From Zavarzinia marina (GTDB lineage Bacteria > Pseudomonadota > Alphaproteobacteria > Zavarziniales > Zavarziniaceae), in the NCBI RefSeq assembly GCF_021568905.1, contig NZ_JAKGSB010000001.1, forward strand, positions 496,001-560,000: a DNA stretch of 64,000 nt. Reading direction: 5' to 3'. Shown here in pieces: positions 1 through 7,756 of the stretch. Under the pieces are notes generated by a model. The model did no database searches, was not told the DNA's origin, and saw nothing but the letters and a program-made list of their open reading frames with translations. Every line of letters starts with the position of its first letter. Positions within the stretch are counted from its first letter, which is position 1. Position numbers and translations under genes: made by a program.

Positions 1-573
1 GCGCTGATCGGCGCGGCGCTGGACCTGATCGCCTCCAAGGGGCTGTCGGGCGTCACCTTCGCCGAGGCGGCGCGCGCCGCCGGCGTCTCCGCCGCCGCGC
101 CCTACCGGCATTTTCCCGACCGCGAGAGCCTTCTGGCCGAGGTGGCCAGGCGCGGCTTCGAGCATTTCGCGGAACGGCTGGAAGCCGCCTGGCAGGACGG
201 CCGGCCGGAACCCGTCGCCGCCTTCAACGCCGTCGGCCGGGCCTATCTCGCCTTCGCCCGGGCGGAACCCGCCTATTACACCGCCATGTTCGAGGCCGGC
301 CTCTCGCTCGACGACCACGCAGACCTGCGGGCGGCGGGGGATCGCGCCTTCGCGGTGCTGCGCGGCGCCGCCGAGCGTCTGGTCGGCGATCTCCCGCGCG
401 AGGGGCGGCCGCCGGCCCTGATGATGGCGCTGCACGTCTGGTCGATGTCCCACGGCATCGCGGCACTCTTCGCCCGCGCCGACGGCGGCCGGCGCCGCCT
501 GCCCATGAGCGCCGAGGACCTGCTGGAGGCCGAGGTGCTGATCTATCTGCGCGGCCTCGGCATCGCCGCCTGA
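1..573 (+). CDS. TetR/AcrR family transcriptional regulator (5' truncated)
   Basis: The frame is open from base 1, so the start lies outside the window. The first about 45 visible residues form a TetR-type helix-turn-helix: ALIGAALDLIASKGLSGVTF, then AEAARAAGVSAAAPYRHFPD, with the usual YRHF recognition helix end. The rest is an alpha-helical ligand-binding domain of the TetR C-terminal type, ending in YLRGLGIAA. About 190 codons are visible, so only the first few residues are missing. The ligand and target genes cannot be told from the sequence; such proteins usually repress a neighbouring promoter. The next gene downstream codes for an unrelated membrane protein. Confidence 0.85.
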   Translation, partial: ALIGAALDLIASKGLSGVTFAEAARAAGVSAAAPYRHFPDRESLLAEVARRGFEHFAERLEAAWQDGRPEPVAAFNAVGRAYLAFARAEPAYYTAMFEAGLSLDDHADLRAAGDRAFAVLRGAAERLVGDLPREGRPPALMMALHVWSMSHGIAALFARADGGRRRLPMSAEDLLEAEVLIYLRGLGIAA

Positions 574-718
574 CTCATGCCCGGCCCGAGCCGTGGCTCG
601 GCGAAAAATCGACACGGGCGGTCCTCGATCGTCTTGACAGTCGGCCCCGTGTCCCCATTTATGTAAATGTCATTAACATTGACATCGGCATCAACGGCAA
701 CGACAGGGAGTGTTCGAC

Positions 719-1177
719 GTGGGCATCGTGCAGAGACTCGACGACTACGGCAAACCGGCCTGGATCGCGACCATGGTCCTGGCTTTCATCGTGTTCTGGC
801 CGGTGGGACTCCTGGTCCTGGCCTATCTCTACAGGAGTGGACGCATGGCGGATTGGAACCTCGACGGTCGGCATTTCGGGGAACGGCGTTTCGGGCGCTG
901 GTACGGCCCTTGCGGCGGTGCGCGCCGCCATCATCGCTACCATGCGCGCAGCAGCGGCAACGGCGCCTTCGACGAATACCGCGAGGAGACGCTGCGCCGG
1001 CTCGAGGACGAACAGCGGGAATTCACCGAATTCCTCGAGCAACTCCGCAAGGCCAAGGACAAGGCGGAATTCGACCAGTTCATGGCTTCGCGCGGCAAGG
1101 CCAGGCGGCCTGACGACGATGATCGTTCCGAAGCAGGCGACTCGTTCGGCGGCGACATGGGCCCGCAGCCGGCGTGA
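719..1177 (+). CDS. DUF2852 family small membrane protein
   Basis: Reads MGIVQRLDDYGKPAWIATMV followed by a hydrophobic segment (LAFIVFWPVGLLVLAYLY), then a basic His/Arg-rich linker and an acidic coiled helix (about 85-125) with FDEYREETLRRLEDEQREF. This arrangement (short N-terminus, one membrane helix with FWPxG, charged helix) is that of the DUF2852 proteins common in Alphaproteobacteria; their function is unknown. The GTG at 719 is preferred because an AGGGAG ribosome-binding sequence (705-710) lies 8 bases upstream; an upstream GTG at 710 would sit inside that site. A factor-independent terminator follows the gene. Confidence 0.75.
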   Translation: MGIVQRLDDYGKPAWIATMVLAFIVFWPVGLLVLAYLYRSGRMADWNLDGRHFGERRFGRWYGPCGGARRHHRYHARSSGNGAFDEYREETLRRLEDEQREFTEFLEQLRKAKDKAEFDQFMASRGKARRPDDDDRSEAGDSFGGDMGPQPA

Positions 1178-1221
1178 CGCTGGCGCCGGGCGGCGCCGAA
1201 CCGCCCGGCCCCCCAGCCTCG

Positions 1222-1254
1222 AAAGGCCCGGAAGCCGCCGGTTTCCGGGCCTTT
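1222..1254 (+). terminator. Hairpin terminator after the DUF2852 gene
   Basis: A perfect 12-bp stem (1222-1233 with 1243-1254, AAAGGCCCGGAA) and a 9-base loop lie about 45 bases past the stop codon. The 3' arm ends in TTT but no longer T-run follows, so it may be a weak terminator. Confidence 0.55.
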
Positions 1255-1285
1255 CCCATGGCCTGAAAAATCTTGCGCCGCGCCA

Positions 1286-1314
1286 TTGCCGAAGCCAGGC
1301 GATGCCGTTATAGT
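1286..1314 (+). promoter_or_regulatory. Sigma70-type promoter of the tRNA-Pro gene
   Basis: TTGCCG at 1286-1291 and TATAGT at 1309-1314 are separated by 17 bases. This would start transcription near 1321, about 24 bases before the mature tRNA 5' end. The spacing and position fit a tRNA promoter. Confidence 0.55.
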
Positions 1315-1344
1315 CCGCCGCCTCGCGGCCGTTCAGCCGCCTGA

Positions 1345-1421
1345 CGGGCAGTAGCGCAGCCTGGTAGCGCATCAGTCTGGGGGACTGGGGGTCGTCGGTT
1401 CAAATCCGGCCTGCCCGACCA
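1345..1421 (+). tRNA. tRNA-Pro(GGG)
   Basis: A 77-base cloverleaf. The acceptor stem CGGGCAG (1345-1351) pairs with CTGCCCG (1411-1417), followed by A and an encoded CCA (1419-1421). The D-arm contains GCGCAGCCTGGTAGCGC. The anticodon stem TCAGT/ACTGG encloses the loop CTGGGGG with anticodon GGG. The T-arm carries GGTTCAAATCC. The C1 start and overall pattern match bacterial tRNA-Pro. No integrase or duplicated 3' end is visible next to it. Confidence 0.95.
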
Positions 1422-1440
1422 TCACGGTCGCAAGACCACG

Positions 1441-1474
1441 AAATTAGGCCGCCTTCGAGCGGCCTAATTTTTTG
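1441..1474. terminator. Bidirectional terminator between tRNA-Pro and the LysR gene
   Basis: A perfect 12-bp stem, AAATTAGGCCGC (1441-1452) with GCGGCCTAATTT (1459-1470), has a 6-base loop and is followed by Ts on the plus strand. The AAATT at the 5' side gives a U-rich tail on the minus strand too. It therefore ends both the tRNA transcript and the convergent LysR gene, whose stop is at 1480. Confidence 0.85.
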
Positions 1475-1479
1475 CCTGA

Positions 1480-2385
1480 TCACCGAACCACGTCATGCGC
1501 CTGCAGCACGTCCCTGATCCAGGTCTGGAACAGGCGGATGCGGGGCGGCAGGTGGCGCCGCCGGACGTAGAGCAGGGAAAGCTGCATGGGCGGCGGGCGG
1601 AAGTCGGGCATGATTTCGATCAGGGCGCCGGTGTCCAGCAGGTCGCGGACGTCGAAAGCCGGGATCTGGATGATGCCGAGACCGGCGCGGGCGGCGGCGA
1701 TATAGGCTTCCGCATTGTCGACGGTGATCGCGCTCCGCATGGTCAGCGTGCGCGGCGTTCCGTCCTCGACATGCTCCCACGCGGCATCGCCGGCCGGCAG
1801 ACGCGCCGCATAGTTCACGAGATCATGCGACGGCAGGTCGTCCGGCGTCGCCGGCGTGCCGCGCGCCGCGAGATAGGCGGGACTGGCGCAATTGATCAAC
1901 TCGACATCGCCCAGCCGGCTGCAGACGAGGTCGGAATTCTCGAGCGCGCCGACGCGGATCACGAAATCGACGCCTTCGGCGATCATGTCGACCAGGCGAT
2001 CGGTCATGCTCAAGGTCAGTTCGATGCCGGGATGGGCGGCGATGAAGTCGGGCAGGGCGGGGATCACGATGCGCCGCCCGATCCGGCTCGGCATGTCGAT
2101 GCGCAGGCGCCCGCGGATCCGCATCGGACCCTTGCCGAACATGTGTTCCGAAACCTCGACCGCGTCGACGATGTCGCGGGCGCTGGAAAAGAAGCGCAGC
2201 CCGTCGTCCGTCGGCATCACCCGGCGCGTCGTCCGTTGCAGAAGCTGGACCTGCAGCCGGTCCTCCAGCGCCTGGACCTCGGTGGAGACGGTCGAACGCG
2301 GCAGGTTCAGCGCCGCTGCCGCGCGGGTGAAACTGCCGCTCTCCATCACCTGGATGAAGATCTGCATCTGGCGGATTCGGTCCAT
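1480..2385 (-). CDS. LysR family transcriptional regulator
   Basis: 301 residues, the usual LysR length. The N-terminal winged HTH reads MDRIRQMQIFIQVMESGSFT, then RAAAALNLPRSTVSTEVQAL and ERLQ/LLQRTTRRVMPTDDG. The C-terminal LysR substrate domain runs from about residue 90 (GRLRIDMPSRIGRRIVIPAL) to VRRRHLPPRIRLFQTWI. The open frame extends upstream, but MDRIRQMQ at 2385 is the canonical family start. It is divergent from the SDR gene at 2513 with a palindrome between (2401-2425), so it probably controls that gene and itself. The effector is unknown. Confidence 0.9.
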   Translation of the reverse strand: MDRIRQMQIFIQVMESGSFTRAAAALNLPRSTVSTEVQALEDRLQVQLLQRTTRRVMPTDDGLRFFSSARDIVDAVEVSEHMFGKGPMRIRGRLRIDMPSRIGRRIVIPALPDFIAAHPGIELTLSMTDRLVDMIAEGVDFVIRVGALENSDLVCSRLGDVELINCASPAYLAARGTPATPDDLPSHDLVNYAARLPAGDAAWEHVEDGTPRTLTMRSAITVDNAEAYIAAARAGLGIIQIPAFDVRDLLDTGALIEIMPDFRPPPMQLSLLYVRRRHLPPRIRLFQTWIRDVLQAHDVVR

Positions 2386-2400
2386 GGGCCATTGTTCGCT

Positions 2401-2425
2401 ATTTTCGACGATACTGGTCGAGAAT
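2401..2425. promoter_or_regulatory. Probable LysR operator in the divergent LysR/SDR region
   Basis: ATTTTCGAC (2401-2409) and GTCGAGAAT (2417-2425) form an inverted repeat with one mismatch around a 7-base spacer. It starts 16 bases upstream of the LysR start codon and ends 88 bases before the SDR start. LysR proteins typically bind such dyads in divergent intergenic regions. The assignment is inferred from position and symmetry. Confidence 0.55.
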
Positions 2426-2512
2426 GCGCGATTTATACGTGTCTTTCTACCAATCAATCTGGGCCAGGAGGCATCGCGACGGGCGGTGCCGCATCGGAAC
2501 CGGGAGCCGGGC

Positions 2513-3286
2513 ATGTCCAGAAATTCGATCGAAGGCAAGGTGGTTTTGATCGCCGGTGGCGCGAAGAACCTGGGGGGCCTGCTGGCCCGGGAATTCGCCA
2601 CCCATGGCGCAAGGGCGGTCGCCATCCATTACAACAGCGCGGCGACGAAAGCGGCGGCCGAGGCGACGGTCGCGGCCGTCAAGGCGGCGGGGGCCGAGGC
2701 GGTGGCGTTCCAGGCCGATCTGACCTCGGCCGCGGCCATGGAAAAACTCTTCGCCGACACGATCGCCACGGTCGGCAGGCCCGACATCGCCATCAACACG
2801 GTCGGCATGGTGGTGAAGCGGCCGATGACGGAGGTCACCGAGGAGGTCTTCGACCAATCCTGTGCCGTTAATGTGAAATCGGCCTTCTTCTTCCTGAAGG
2901 AGGCGGGCAGGCACCTCAACGACAACGGCAAGGTCTGCACCATCGTCACCTCGCTGCTCGGCGCCTTTACGCCGTTCTATGCCGCCTACGAGGGCCTGAA
3001 GGCGCCGGTCGAGCATTTCACCCGCGCGGCCTCCAAGGAATTCGGCGCGCGCGGCATCTCGGTCACCGCGATCGGACCGGGGCCGATGGACACGCCCTTC
3101 TTCTATCCGGCCGAGGAGAAGGAGGCGGTGGAATACCACAAGTCGGCCGCCGCCCTCTCGCCCTTCTCGAAGACCGGCCTGACGGACATCACCGACATCG
3201 CGCCCTGGATCCTGTTCCTGGTCTCCGACGGTTGGTGGATGACCGGCCAGACGATCCTGGTGAACGGCGGCTATACCACGAAGTGA
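2513..3286 (+). CDS. SDR family NAD(P)-dependent oxidoreductase
   Basis: 257 residues, typical for a classical short-chain dehydrogenase. The nucleotide-binding loop near the N-terminus is GGAKNLGG (TGxxxGxG-like); the NNAG position reads NTVG. The catalytic Ser lies in SLLGAF and the YxxxK motif is YEGLK. After these come the usual GPGPMDTPF loop and the C-terminal DGWWMTGQTILVNGGY. ATG 2513 begins MSRNSIEGKVV, the usual short lead before the first strand. It is divergent from the LysR gene that probably regulates it. The substrate is not evident from the sequence. Confidence 0.88.
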   Translation: MSRNSIEGKVVLIAGGAKNLGGLLAREFATHGARAVAIHYNSAATKAAAEATVAAVKAAGAEAVAFQADLTSAAAMEKLFADTIATVGRPDIAINTVGMVVKRPMTEVTEEVFDQSCAVNVKSAFFFLKEAGRHLNDNGKVCTIVTSLLGAFTPFYAAYEGLKAPVEHFTRAASKEFGARGISVTAIGPGPMDTPFFYPAEEKEAVEYHKSAAALSPFSKTGLTDITDIAPWILFLVSDGWWMTGQTILVNGGYTTK

Positions 3287-3296
3287 TCCCGAAGGC

Positions 3297-3325
3297 GGGC
3301 GGCGGATCGGGATGATCCGCCGCCC
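3297..3325. terminator. Hairpin between convergent SDR and Crp/Fnr genes
   Basis: A perfect 12-bp stem, GGGCGGCGGATC (3297-3308) with GATCCGCCGCCC (3314-3325), and a 5-base loop lie between the two stop codons. There is no clear T-run, so termination strength is uncertain. Confidence 0.55.
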
Positions 3326-3330
3326 GTACC

Positions 3331-4056
3331 CTATTTGCCGGGTGTCACGGCGTCGCCGTCGTCGTCCCGCTCGAGCGGCATCAGAACCGTGCGGTCGGCC
3401 AGCCAGTCGGCGAGGCGGGCGCGGTCGGGAATTTCGATGCGGCCATAGCCGAGGTTCAGCAGGTCCTCCGCCACCAGGCGGCGCAGGGCCTTGCCGATCG
3501 AGACCCGCGAGACCCCGAACAGGGAGGCGAGATCGTCCTGCACCAGGCCGACGCTGCCGGGCCCGGTGCTGCCGCGCGTCATGGCCAGCAGATGCTTGGC
3601 CAGTTGGACGGGCAGGGGCAGGCGGCGCAGATCCTCGGCGAATTCGACCAGGGCGTGGATCCGCCGCGTCGCCAGACACAGCAGGGCCCAGCTCAGGTTG
3701 CGGTCCTCGTGATAGAGCGCCATGAAGCGCGGGCGCGGGATCTGGTCGATCACCACGTCGCCGATCGCCACCACGTCGTGGGTGCGGGGCAGATTGGCGA
3801 AGAGGGTGAATTCGCCGAAGCAATGACCCGGCCCCAGGATCGAGGTGGTGACATAGGAGCCGTCCGAGCCCGGATTGCCGATGCGCACGGTGCCGGAGCG
3901 CACCACCGAAAGCCCGGGCTTGCGGTCGCCCCGGGCATGAACCAGGGCACCGTCGCGGTAGTGGACGGGCGTGCCCGCCGCCAGCAGCGCCGCGCGCGTC
4001 GCCTCGGGCAGCAGGGGGAGCAGGGCGGGCGTGTCGAGATCGAAGAGATCGGGCAT
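3331..4056 (-). CDS. Crp/Fnr family transcriptional regulator
   Basis: 241 residues. Residues about 10-125 form a cyclic-nucleotide-binding-type beta barrel (HARGDRKPGLSVVRSGTVRI, then GPGHCFGEFTLFANLPRTHD). A dimerisation helix and a C-terminal winged HTH follow: VGLVQDDLASLFGVSRVSIG, KALRRLVAEDLLNLGYGRIEI. The N-terminal region lacks the Cys cluster of O2-sensing FNR, so it is a Crp/Fnr relative of unknown signal. The GEFTLFANLPRTHDVVA stretch resembles cNMP-binding members, but ligand binding is not certain. It is divergent from the sterol-desaturase-like gene. Confidence 0.88.
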   Translation of the reverse strand: MPDLFDLDTPALLPLLPEATRAALLAAGTPVHYRDGALVHARGDRKPGLSVVRSGTVRIGNPGSDGSYVTTSILGPGHCFGEFTLFANLPRTHDVVAIGDVVIDQIPRPRFMALYHEDRNLSWALLCLATRRIHALVEFAEDLRRLPLPVQLAKHLLAMTRGSTGPGSVGLVQDDLASLFGVSRVSIGKALRRLVAEDLLNLGYGRIEIPDRARLADWLADRTVLMPLERDDDGDAVTPGK

Positions 4057-4180
4057 GGGCCAGGCCTCGGGGGGCGACGATTTTCGCCGAATAGATAACT
4101 AGTTGGCATTCTAGCCCCGGTGATCGGCCTATCCCAAGCGCAGAACGATGACGGGCGCGCCGCCCCTCCTGGAGAAAGCC

Positions 4181-5017
4181 ATGGAAACCAAGGATATCGC
4201 CGTTTTCGGCATCTTCCTCGCCGTCGCCTTGCTCGAAGCCTGTTTCACCGGCCTGATCGCGAAGAAGGAACAGAAGCCGGGCGACCGCAGGGTCGAGGTG
4301 CTGAGCCTCGGCGCGATGATGTTGATTTCCATGCCGCTGGCACTGGCCGGCGGGGCTTTCCTGGCCAGCCAGTTCGCGCCCCGGGATGCCCTGATCGGCC
4401 TGCCCGTGATCGCGCAGATCGCGATCCTGCTGATCTTCGACGACATGTTCCAATATTGGTGGCACCGCCTGTCCCATTCGGTGTCCTGGCTCTACAAGCT
4501 GCATCGGCCCCATCACAACGCCGAATACATGTCGGTGCGCATCGTCTATCGGAACAATTTCTTCTACTACCTGCTCATGCCGTCGCTGTGGCTGTCCGGC
4601 GCCTTGATCTTCCTCGGCCTCGGCCATGTCTATGCCATCTATGTGGTGGTCAAGATGGCGGTGATCATCGGCGCGCATTCGGACTTGCGCTGGGATGCGC
4701 CGCTCTATCGCATCAAGTGGCTGTCGCCGGTGATGTGGGTCGTGGAACGCACGATCTCCACCCCCGCGACCCACGCCGCCCACCACGGCAAGCATGCGTC
4801 CGACGGCGTCACCAACTACAAGGGCAATTTCGGCAACCTGCTGTTCTTCTGGGACGTGCTGTTCGGTACCGCCAAGATCACCCGGCGCTATCCCGAACAG
4901 TTCGGCGTCGAGAACCTGCCGCCGACGACCGTGAGCGAACAGATGCTGTGGCCCCTGTTCCGGGCGCCGGAAGAAACGATTGAAGAGGAACCGGTCGCGG
5001 TCCGCGCCCGGGCCTGA
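4181..5017 (+). CDS. Sterol desaturase / fatty acid hydroxylase family protein
   Basis: 278 residues, an integral membrane di-iron oxygenase family member. Hydrophobic segments occupy about 5-25, 45-70 and 75-95, with a further pair around 125-165. The His clusters of the family are present: HRLSH, KLHRPHHN and, near the C-terminus, HAAHHGKH. ATG 4181 (METKDIAVFG) is preferred over an in-frame ATG at 4148 because GGAG (4171-4174) stands 6 bases before it. The substrate (sterol, hopanoid, carotenoid or fatty acyl lipid) cannot be told. The divergent Crp/Fnr gene may regulate it. Confidence 0.85.
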   Translation: METKDIAVFGIFLAVALLEACFTGLIAKKEQKPGDRRVEVLSLGAMMLISMPLALAGGAFLASQFAPRDALIGLPVIAQIAILLIFDDMFQYWWHRLSHSVSWLYKLHRPHHNAEYMSVRIVYRNNFFYYLLMPSLWLSGALIFLGLGHVYAIYVVVKMAVIIGAHSDLRWDAPLYRIKWLSPVMWVVERTISTPATHAAHHGKHASDGVTNYKGNFGNLLFFWDVLFGTAKITRRYPEQFGVENLPPTTVSEQMLWPLFRAPEETIEEEPVAVRARA

Positions 5018-5089
5018 CGATCCGGATATCGAGATCGAGGGCGCGGATCCCGCGATCCGCGCCTTTCTCGTTTGCCGGCCCAACAAGTT

Positions 5090-5175
5090 ATCGTCGTCCT
5101 GGCGAAGGCCGGGATCTCTCGAAAACGGGGCGGCTCGTCCCGATGCAGGCCCCGGCCTTCGCCGGGGCGACGGTG
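5090..5175. repeat. Dispersed palindromic intergenic repeat, copy 1
   Basis: TCGTCCTGGCGAAGGCCGGG near 5094 and GCCCCGGCCTTCGCCGGGGC near 5149 are imperfect inverted arms, so the unit could form a long hairpin. A related unit with the same left-arm core GGCGAAGGCCGGGATCT lies at 39362-39450. Both sit between genes. This is the form of alphaproteobacterial REP/BIME-like elements; no transposase is linked. Confidence 0.75.
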
Positions 5176-5182
5176 TGAGAGC

Positions 5183-5413
5183 CTACCGCCCCCGCGTGAA
5201 GTGGCGCGCCAGCGTAAGTCCCACACCCCAGGCGGCGAAGGGCGGGATGGAGGCGAGGGCGTAGATCGTCACCTGGCCGAGTTCGGGCCGGGTCTCGAAC
5301 AGATGCTGCATCAGGAAATAGCCGGCGATGACGCCGAGCAGGCCGGCCCAGAAGGCGATGCGGCGCGGGGTGTCGATGACGTCGCCGTCCGATGGCGGCT
5401 GAGGATTGGGCAT
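5183..5413 (-). CDS. Small membrane protein, function unknown
   Basis: 76 residues starting MPNPQPPSDGDVIDTPRRIA, with two hydrophobic segments (about 19-36, IAFWAGLLGVIAGYFLMQ, and about 49-68, TIYALASIPPFAAWGVGLTL) and a basic tail HFTRGR. The composition and hairpin topology look like a real small inner-membrane protein, but I do not recognise the family. No strong ribosome-binding site is seen; a GTG four codons upstream is an alternative start. It is convergent with the sterol-desaturase-like gene across the repeat. Confidence 0.55.
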   Translation of the reverse strand: MPNPQPPSDGDVIDTPRRIAFWAGLLGVIAGYFLMQHLFETRPELGQVTIYALASIPPFAAWGVGLTLARHFTRGR

Positions 5414-5543
5414 GGGCGATTCCACGGGGTGCGGCCCGTTCCGATTGCTTCTTTTCCATATTACCCCCCGAAAGGGGAGCGTGGCACCGCGCCATTGATC
5501 AGTCATGTTGATGACCATGGCAAGGGCGACATCATCGGCGGCT

Positions 5544-5577
5544 TTGTCTTCGGCGAAAATTAGGGTATAAACCCTAA
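5544..5577 (+). promoter_or_regulatory. CYP153 promoter with embedded palindromic operator
   Basis: TTGTCT (5544-5549), a 16-base spacer and TATAAA (5566-5571) form a sigma70-like promoter. The -10 element lies inside a perfect 7-bp inverted repeat, TTAGGGT-ATAA-ACCCTAA (5560-5577). A protein bound here would block RNA polymerase. The P450 start codon is 22 bases further on. The TetR regulator encoded after the P450 is the nearest candidate binder. Confidence 0.6.
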
Positions 5578-5599
5578 AAATAGCGAGAGGGAGGCACGA

Positions 5600-6904
5600 A
5601 TGGCACAGGCATCGGTTTCTACGACAGCGATTTCCCCCAATGCCGGTACCCCGAAGGCAGGCCCGGCGACGGCGGCGGTCCCCGATCCCTGGACCCTGCC
5701 CCTCGACAAGATCGACCCGAGCCGGCCGGAGCTCTATCTGAACAATGTCCACGGCGACTACTTCCGCCGCCTGCGTCAGGAAGACCCGGTGCATTTCACG
5801 GCCGAAAGCGCCTTCGGCCCGTTCTGGTCGCTGACCCGCTTCGACGACATCGTCGCGGCCGAAACCAACACCAAGGTGTTCTCGTCGGAGCCCTCGATCA
5901 TCATCGGCGATCCGACCGACGATTTCGTGCCGCCCATGTTCATCGCCATGGATCCGCCGATCCACGACGTGCAGCGTCGCGCCGCCTCGCCCGCGGTTGC
6001 CCCTCAGCGCCTGTCGGAATTGGAGGATCTGATCCGCCGCCGCGCCGGCGCCATCCTGGACAGCCTGCCGACCGACGAACCCTTCAACTGGGTCGACCGC
6101 GTCTCGCGCGAGCTGACCACCCAGATGCTGGCGACCCTGTTCGACGTGCCCTTCGAGGACCGCTACCTGCTGCCCTATTGGTCCGACGTCTCGACCGCGT
6201 CGGAAGCCGTGGGCGTGCCCGCCGACATGGCGGAGCGCCAGCGCATCCTCATGGAATGCCTCGCCTATTTCACCAGGCTGTGGCACGAGCGGGCGGCGGC
6301 CGAGCCGAAGTTCGACTTCATCTCGCTGATGGCCCACAACCCGGACACCAAGGACATGGTGAAGAACCCGCTGGAACTGGTGGGGAACCTGATGCTGCTG
6401 ATTGTCGGCGGCAACGACACGACCCGCAATTCGATCTCGGGGGGCGTCGTGTTCCTGAACCAGAACCCGGCCGAATACGACAAGCTGCGCGCCGACCCTG
6501 GTCTGATCACCAACATGGTCTCGGAGGTCATCCGCTATCAGACGCCGCTGTCCCACATGCGCCGCACGGTGAAGGAAGACGTCGTCTTCGGCGGCAAGCA
6601 GATCAAGAAGGGCGACAAGGTCGTGTTCTGGTACTGCTCCGGCAACCGCGACGAGACGGCGATCGACAATCCCGACGCCTTCCTGATCGACCGGCCGCGC
6701 GCGCGCCATCATATCTCCTTCGGCTTCGGCATCCACCGCTGCATGGGCAACCGCATGGCCGAAATGCAGCTCCGCGTGCTGTGGGAAGAGATCCTGAAGC
6801 GCTTCGACCGGGTCGAACTGGTGGCGGAGCCGAAGCGTGTGCTCTCCAATTTCGTCAACGGCTACGACGAAGTGATGGTGCGCCTGCACCCCAAGGCGGT
6901 CTGA
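5600..6904 (+). CDS. Cytochrome P450, CYP153-type alkane hydroxylase
   Basis: 434 residues, a soluble bacterial class I P450. The I-helix carries GGNDTTRNS near residue 270. The K-helix region reads EVIRYQTPLSHMRRT. The heme loop is FGFGIHRCMGNRMAE with the heme thiolate at Cys381, followed by LQLRVLWEEILKRF. The wording MFIAMDPPIHDVQRR and GIHRCMGNR is characteristic of CYP153 enzymes, which hydroxylate the terminal carbon of medium-chain alkanes using a ferredoxin and reductase. No ferredoxin/reductase partner lies next to it, so electrons must come from genes elsewhere. It has its own promoter with a palindrome and is followed by a TetR regulator. Confidence 0.9.
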   Translation: MAQASVSTTAISPNAGTPKAGPATAAVPDPWTLPLDKIDPSRPELYLNNVHGDYFRRLRQEDPVHFTAESAFGPFWSLTRFDDIVAAETNTKVFSSEPSIIIGDPTDDFVPPMFIAMDPPIHDVQRRAASPAVAPQRLSELEDLIRRRAGAILDSLPTDEPFNWVDRVSRELTTQMLATLFDVPFEDRYLLPYWSDVSTASEAVGVPADMAERQRILMECLAYFTRLWHERAAAEPKFDFISLMAHNPDTKDMVKNPLELVGNLMLLIVGGNDTTRNSISGGVVFLNQNPAEYDKLRADPGLITNMVSEVIRYQTPLSHMRRTVKEDVVFGGKQIKKGDKVVFWYCSGNRDETAIDNPDAFLIDRPRARHHISFGFGIHRCMGNRMAEMQLRVLWEEILKRFDRVELVAEPKRVLSNFVNGYDEVMVRLHPKAV

Positions 6905-7017
6905 CGCCGGCCACGGACGGGGGCGCCTTGGGCCGAAAACGGCCTGAGGCGCGACGCCGCGCCTTTCGCGCCCGCAACGAAGCTGACACGGCGGGCGCGA
7001 TGCGCTACTCGTGCGCC

Positions 7018-7698
7018 ATGGCCAAGAGGAACACGCGCCAGCGCATCATCGAAACCGCCCTGCGGCTGTTCAACGAAAGGCATTTCGGCAATGTCACGAC
7101 CGCCGCCCTGGCGGCCGAACTGGGCATGACCGAAGGCAACCTCTGGTACCATTTCAAGAGCAAGCGCGATCTTCTCGACGCGATCGCGGAACGCTATGTC
7201 GCCTTCGCCCGCGAGCGCCTGGCGATCGTGCCGGGCGAGGACGACGTGCTCGAGGATTACGCCCGCCTGCTCGCCGCTCTCTCGGACGAGGTGCGGAGCT
7301 TTCGCTGCATCTTCCGCGACCGTCCGGACTATGGCGAATTTCCCGCCAGCCTCCACGACGCGGCGGGGGCCATCTACGAAGCCTCCTGGGCACAGATGGG
7401 GCGCTTCTTCGCCGCCCTGAAGACGGCTGGCCATCTCGACATTCCCGACGCCTGGATTGGCCCCCTGGTGACCAATTCGATCGTCGTCATCCGCTTCGCG
7501 CCCGAATTGTTCCGCGAAATGAACATGAGCGACGAGGACATGACCCGCATGGCGGATTGGGGCATCGTCCATCACCTCGACTGTTTCGGAGACTGGCTTA
7601 AGCCCGAGGCCCGACGGCGCCTGGTGGCGCGCCTGAACCTCGACGAGGCGATCGCGACGGCGTCGAGTTTCCCGGGCGCCTTTTCGCGCCGCCCGTGA
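7018..7698 (+). CDS. TetR/AcrR family transcriptional regulator
   Basis: 226 residues. The N-terminal HTH is MAKRNTRQRIIETALRLFNE, then GNVTTAALAAELGMTEGNLW and YHFKSKRDLLDAI. A helical C-terminal domain follows. It sits 113 bases after CYP153 on the same strand and is the natural candidate for the palindrome at the P450 promoter; this link is inferred. ATG 7018 gives the standard short lead before the HTH; an in-frame ATG at 7000 would add six residues. The ligand is unknown, possibly an alkane-derived acid or acyl-CoA. Confidence 0.88.
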   Translation: MAKRNTRQRIIETALRLFNERHFGNVTTAALAAELGMTEGNLWYHFKSKRDLLDAIAERYVAFARERLAIVPGEDDVLEDYARLLAALSDEVRSFRCIFRDRPDYGEFPASLHDAAGAIYEASWAQMGRFFAALKTAGHLDIPDAWIGPLVTNSIVVIRFAPELFREMNMSDEDMTRMADWGIVHHLDCFGDWLKPEARRRLVARLNLDEAIATASSFPGAFSRRP

Positions 7699-7756
7699 TG
7701 ATCTATTTTCCGCGCCTGCGCCACGGGTTCCCCAGCCGTGGCGCGAACCACTGGAT

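Noticed and set aside
1345-1421. tRNA-Pro as an integration site
   Set aside because: No integrase and no repeated 3' tRNA end were seen nearby; downstream genes look ordinary.
2447-5086. 879-residue minus-strand open frame across SDR, Crp/Fnr and sterol-desaturase genes
   Set aside because: The product is composition-driven and overlaps three recognised genes in other frames.
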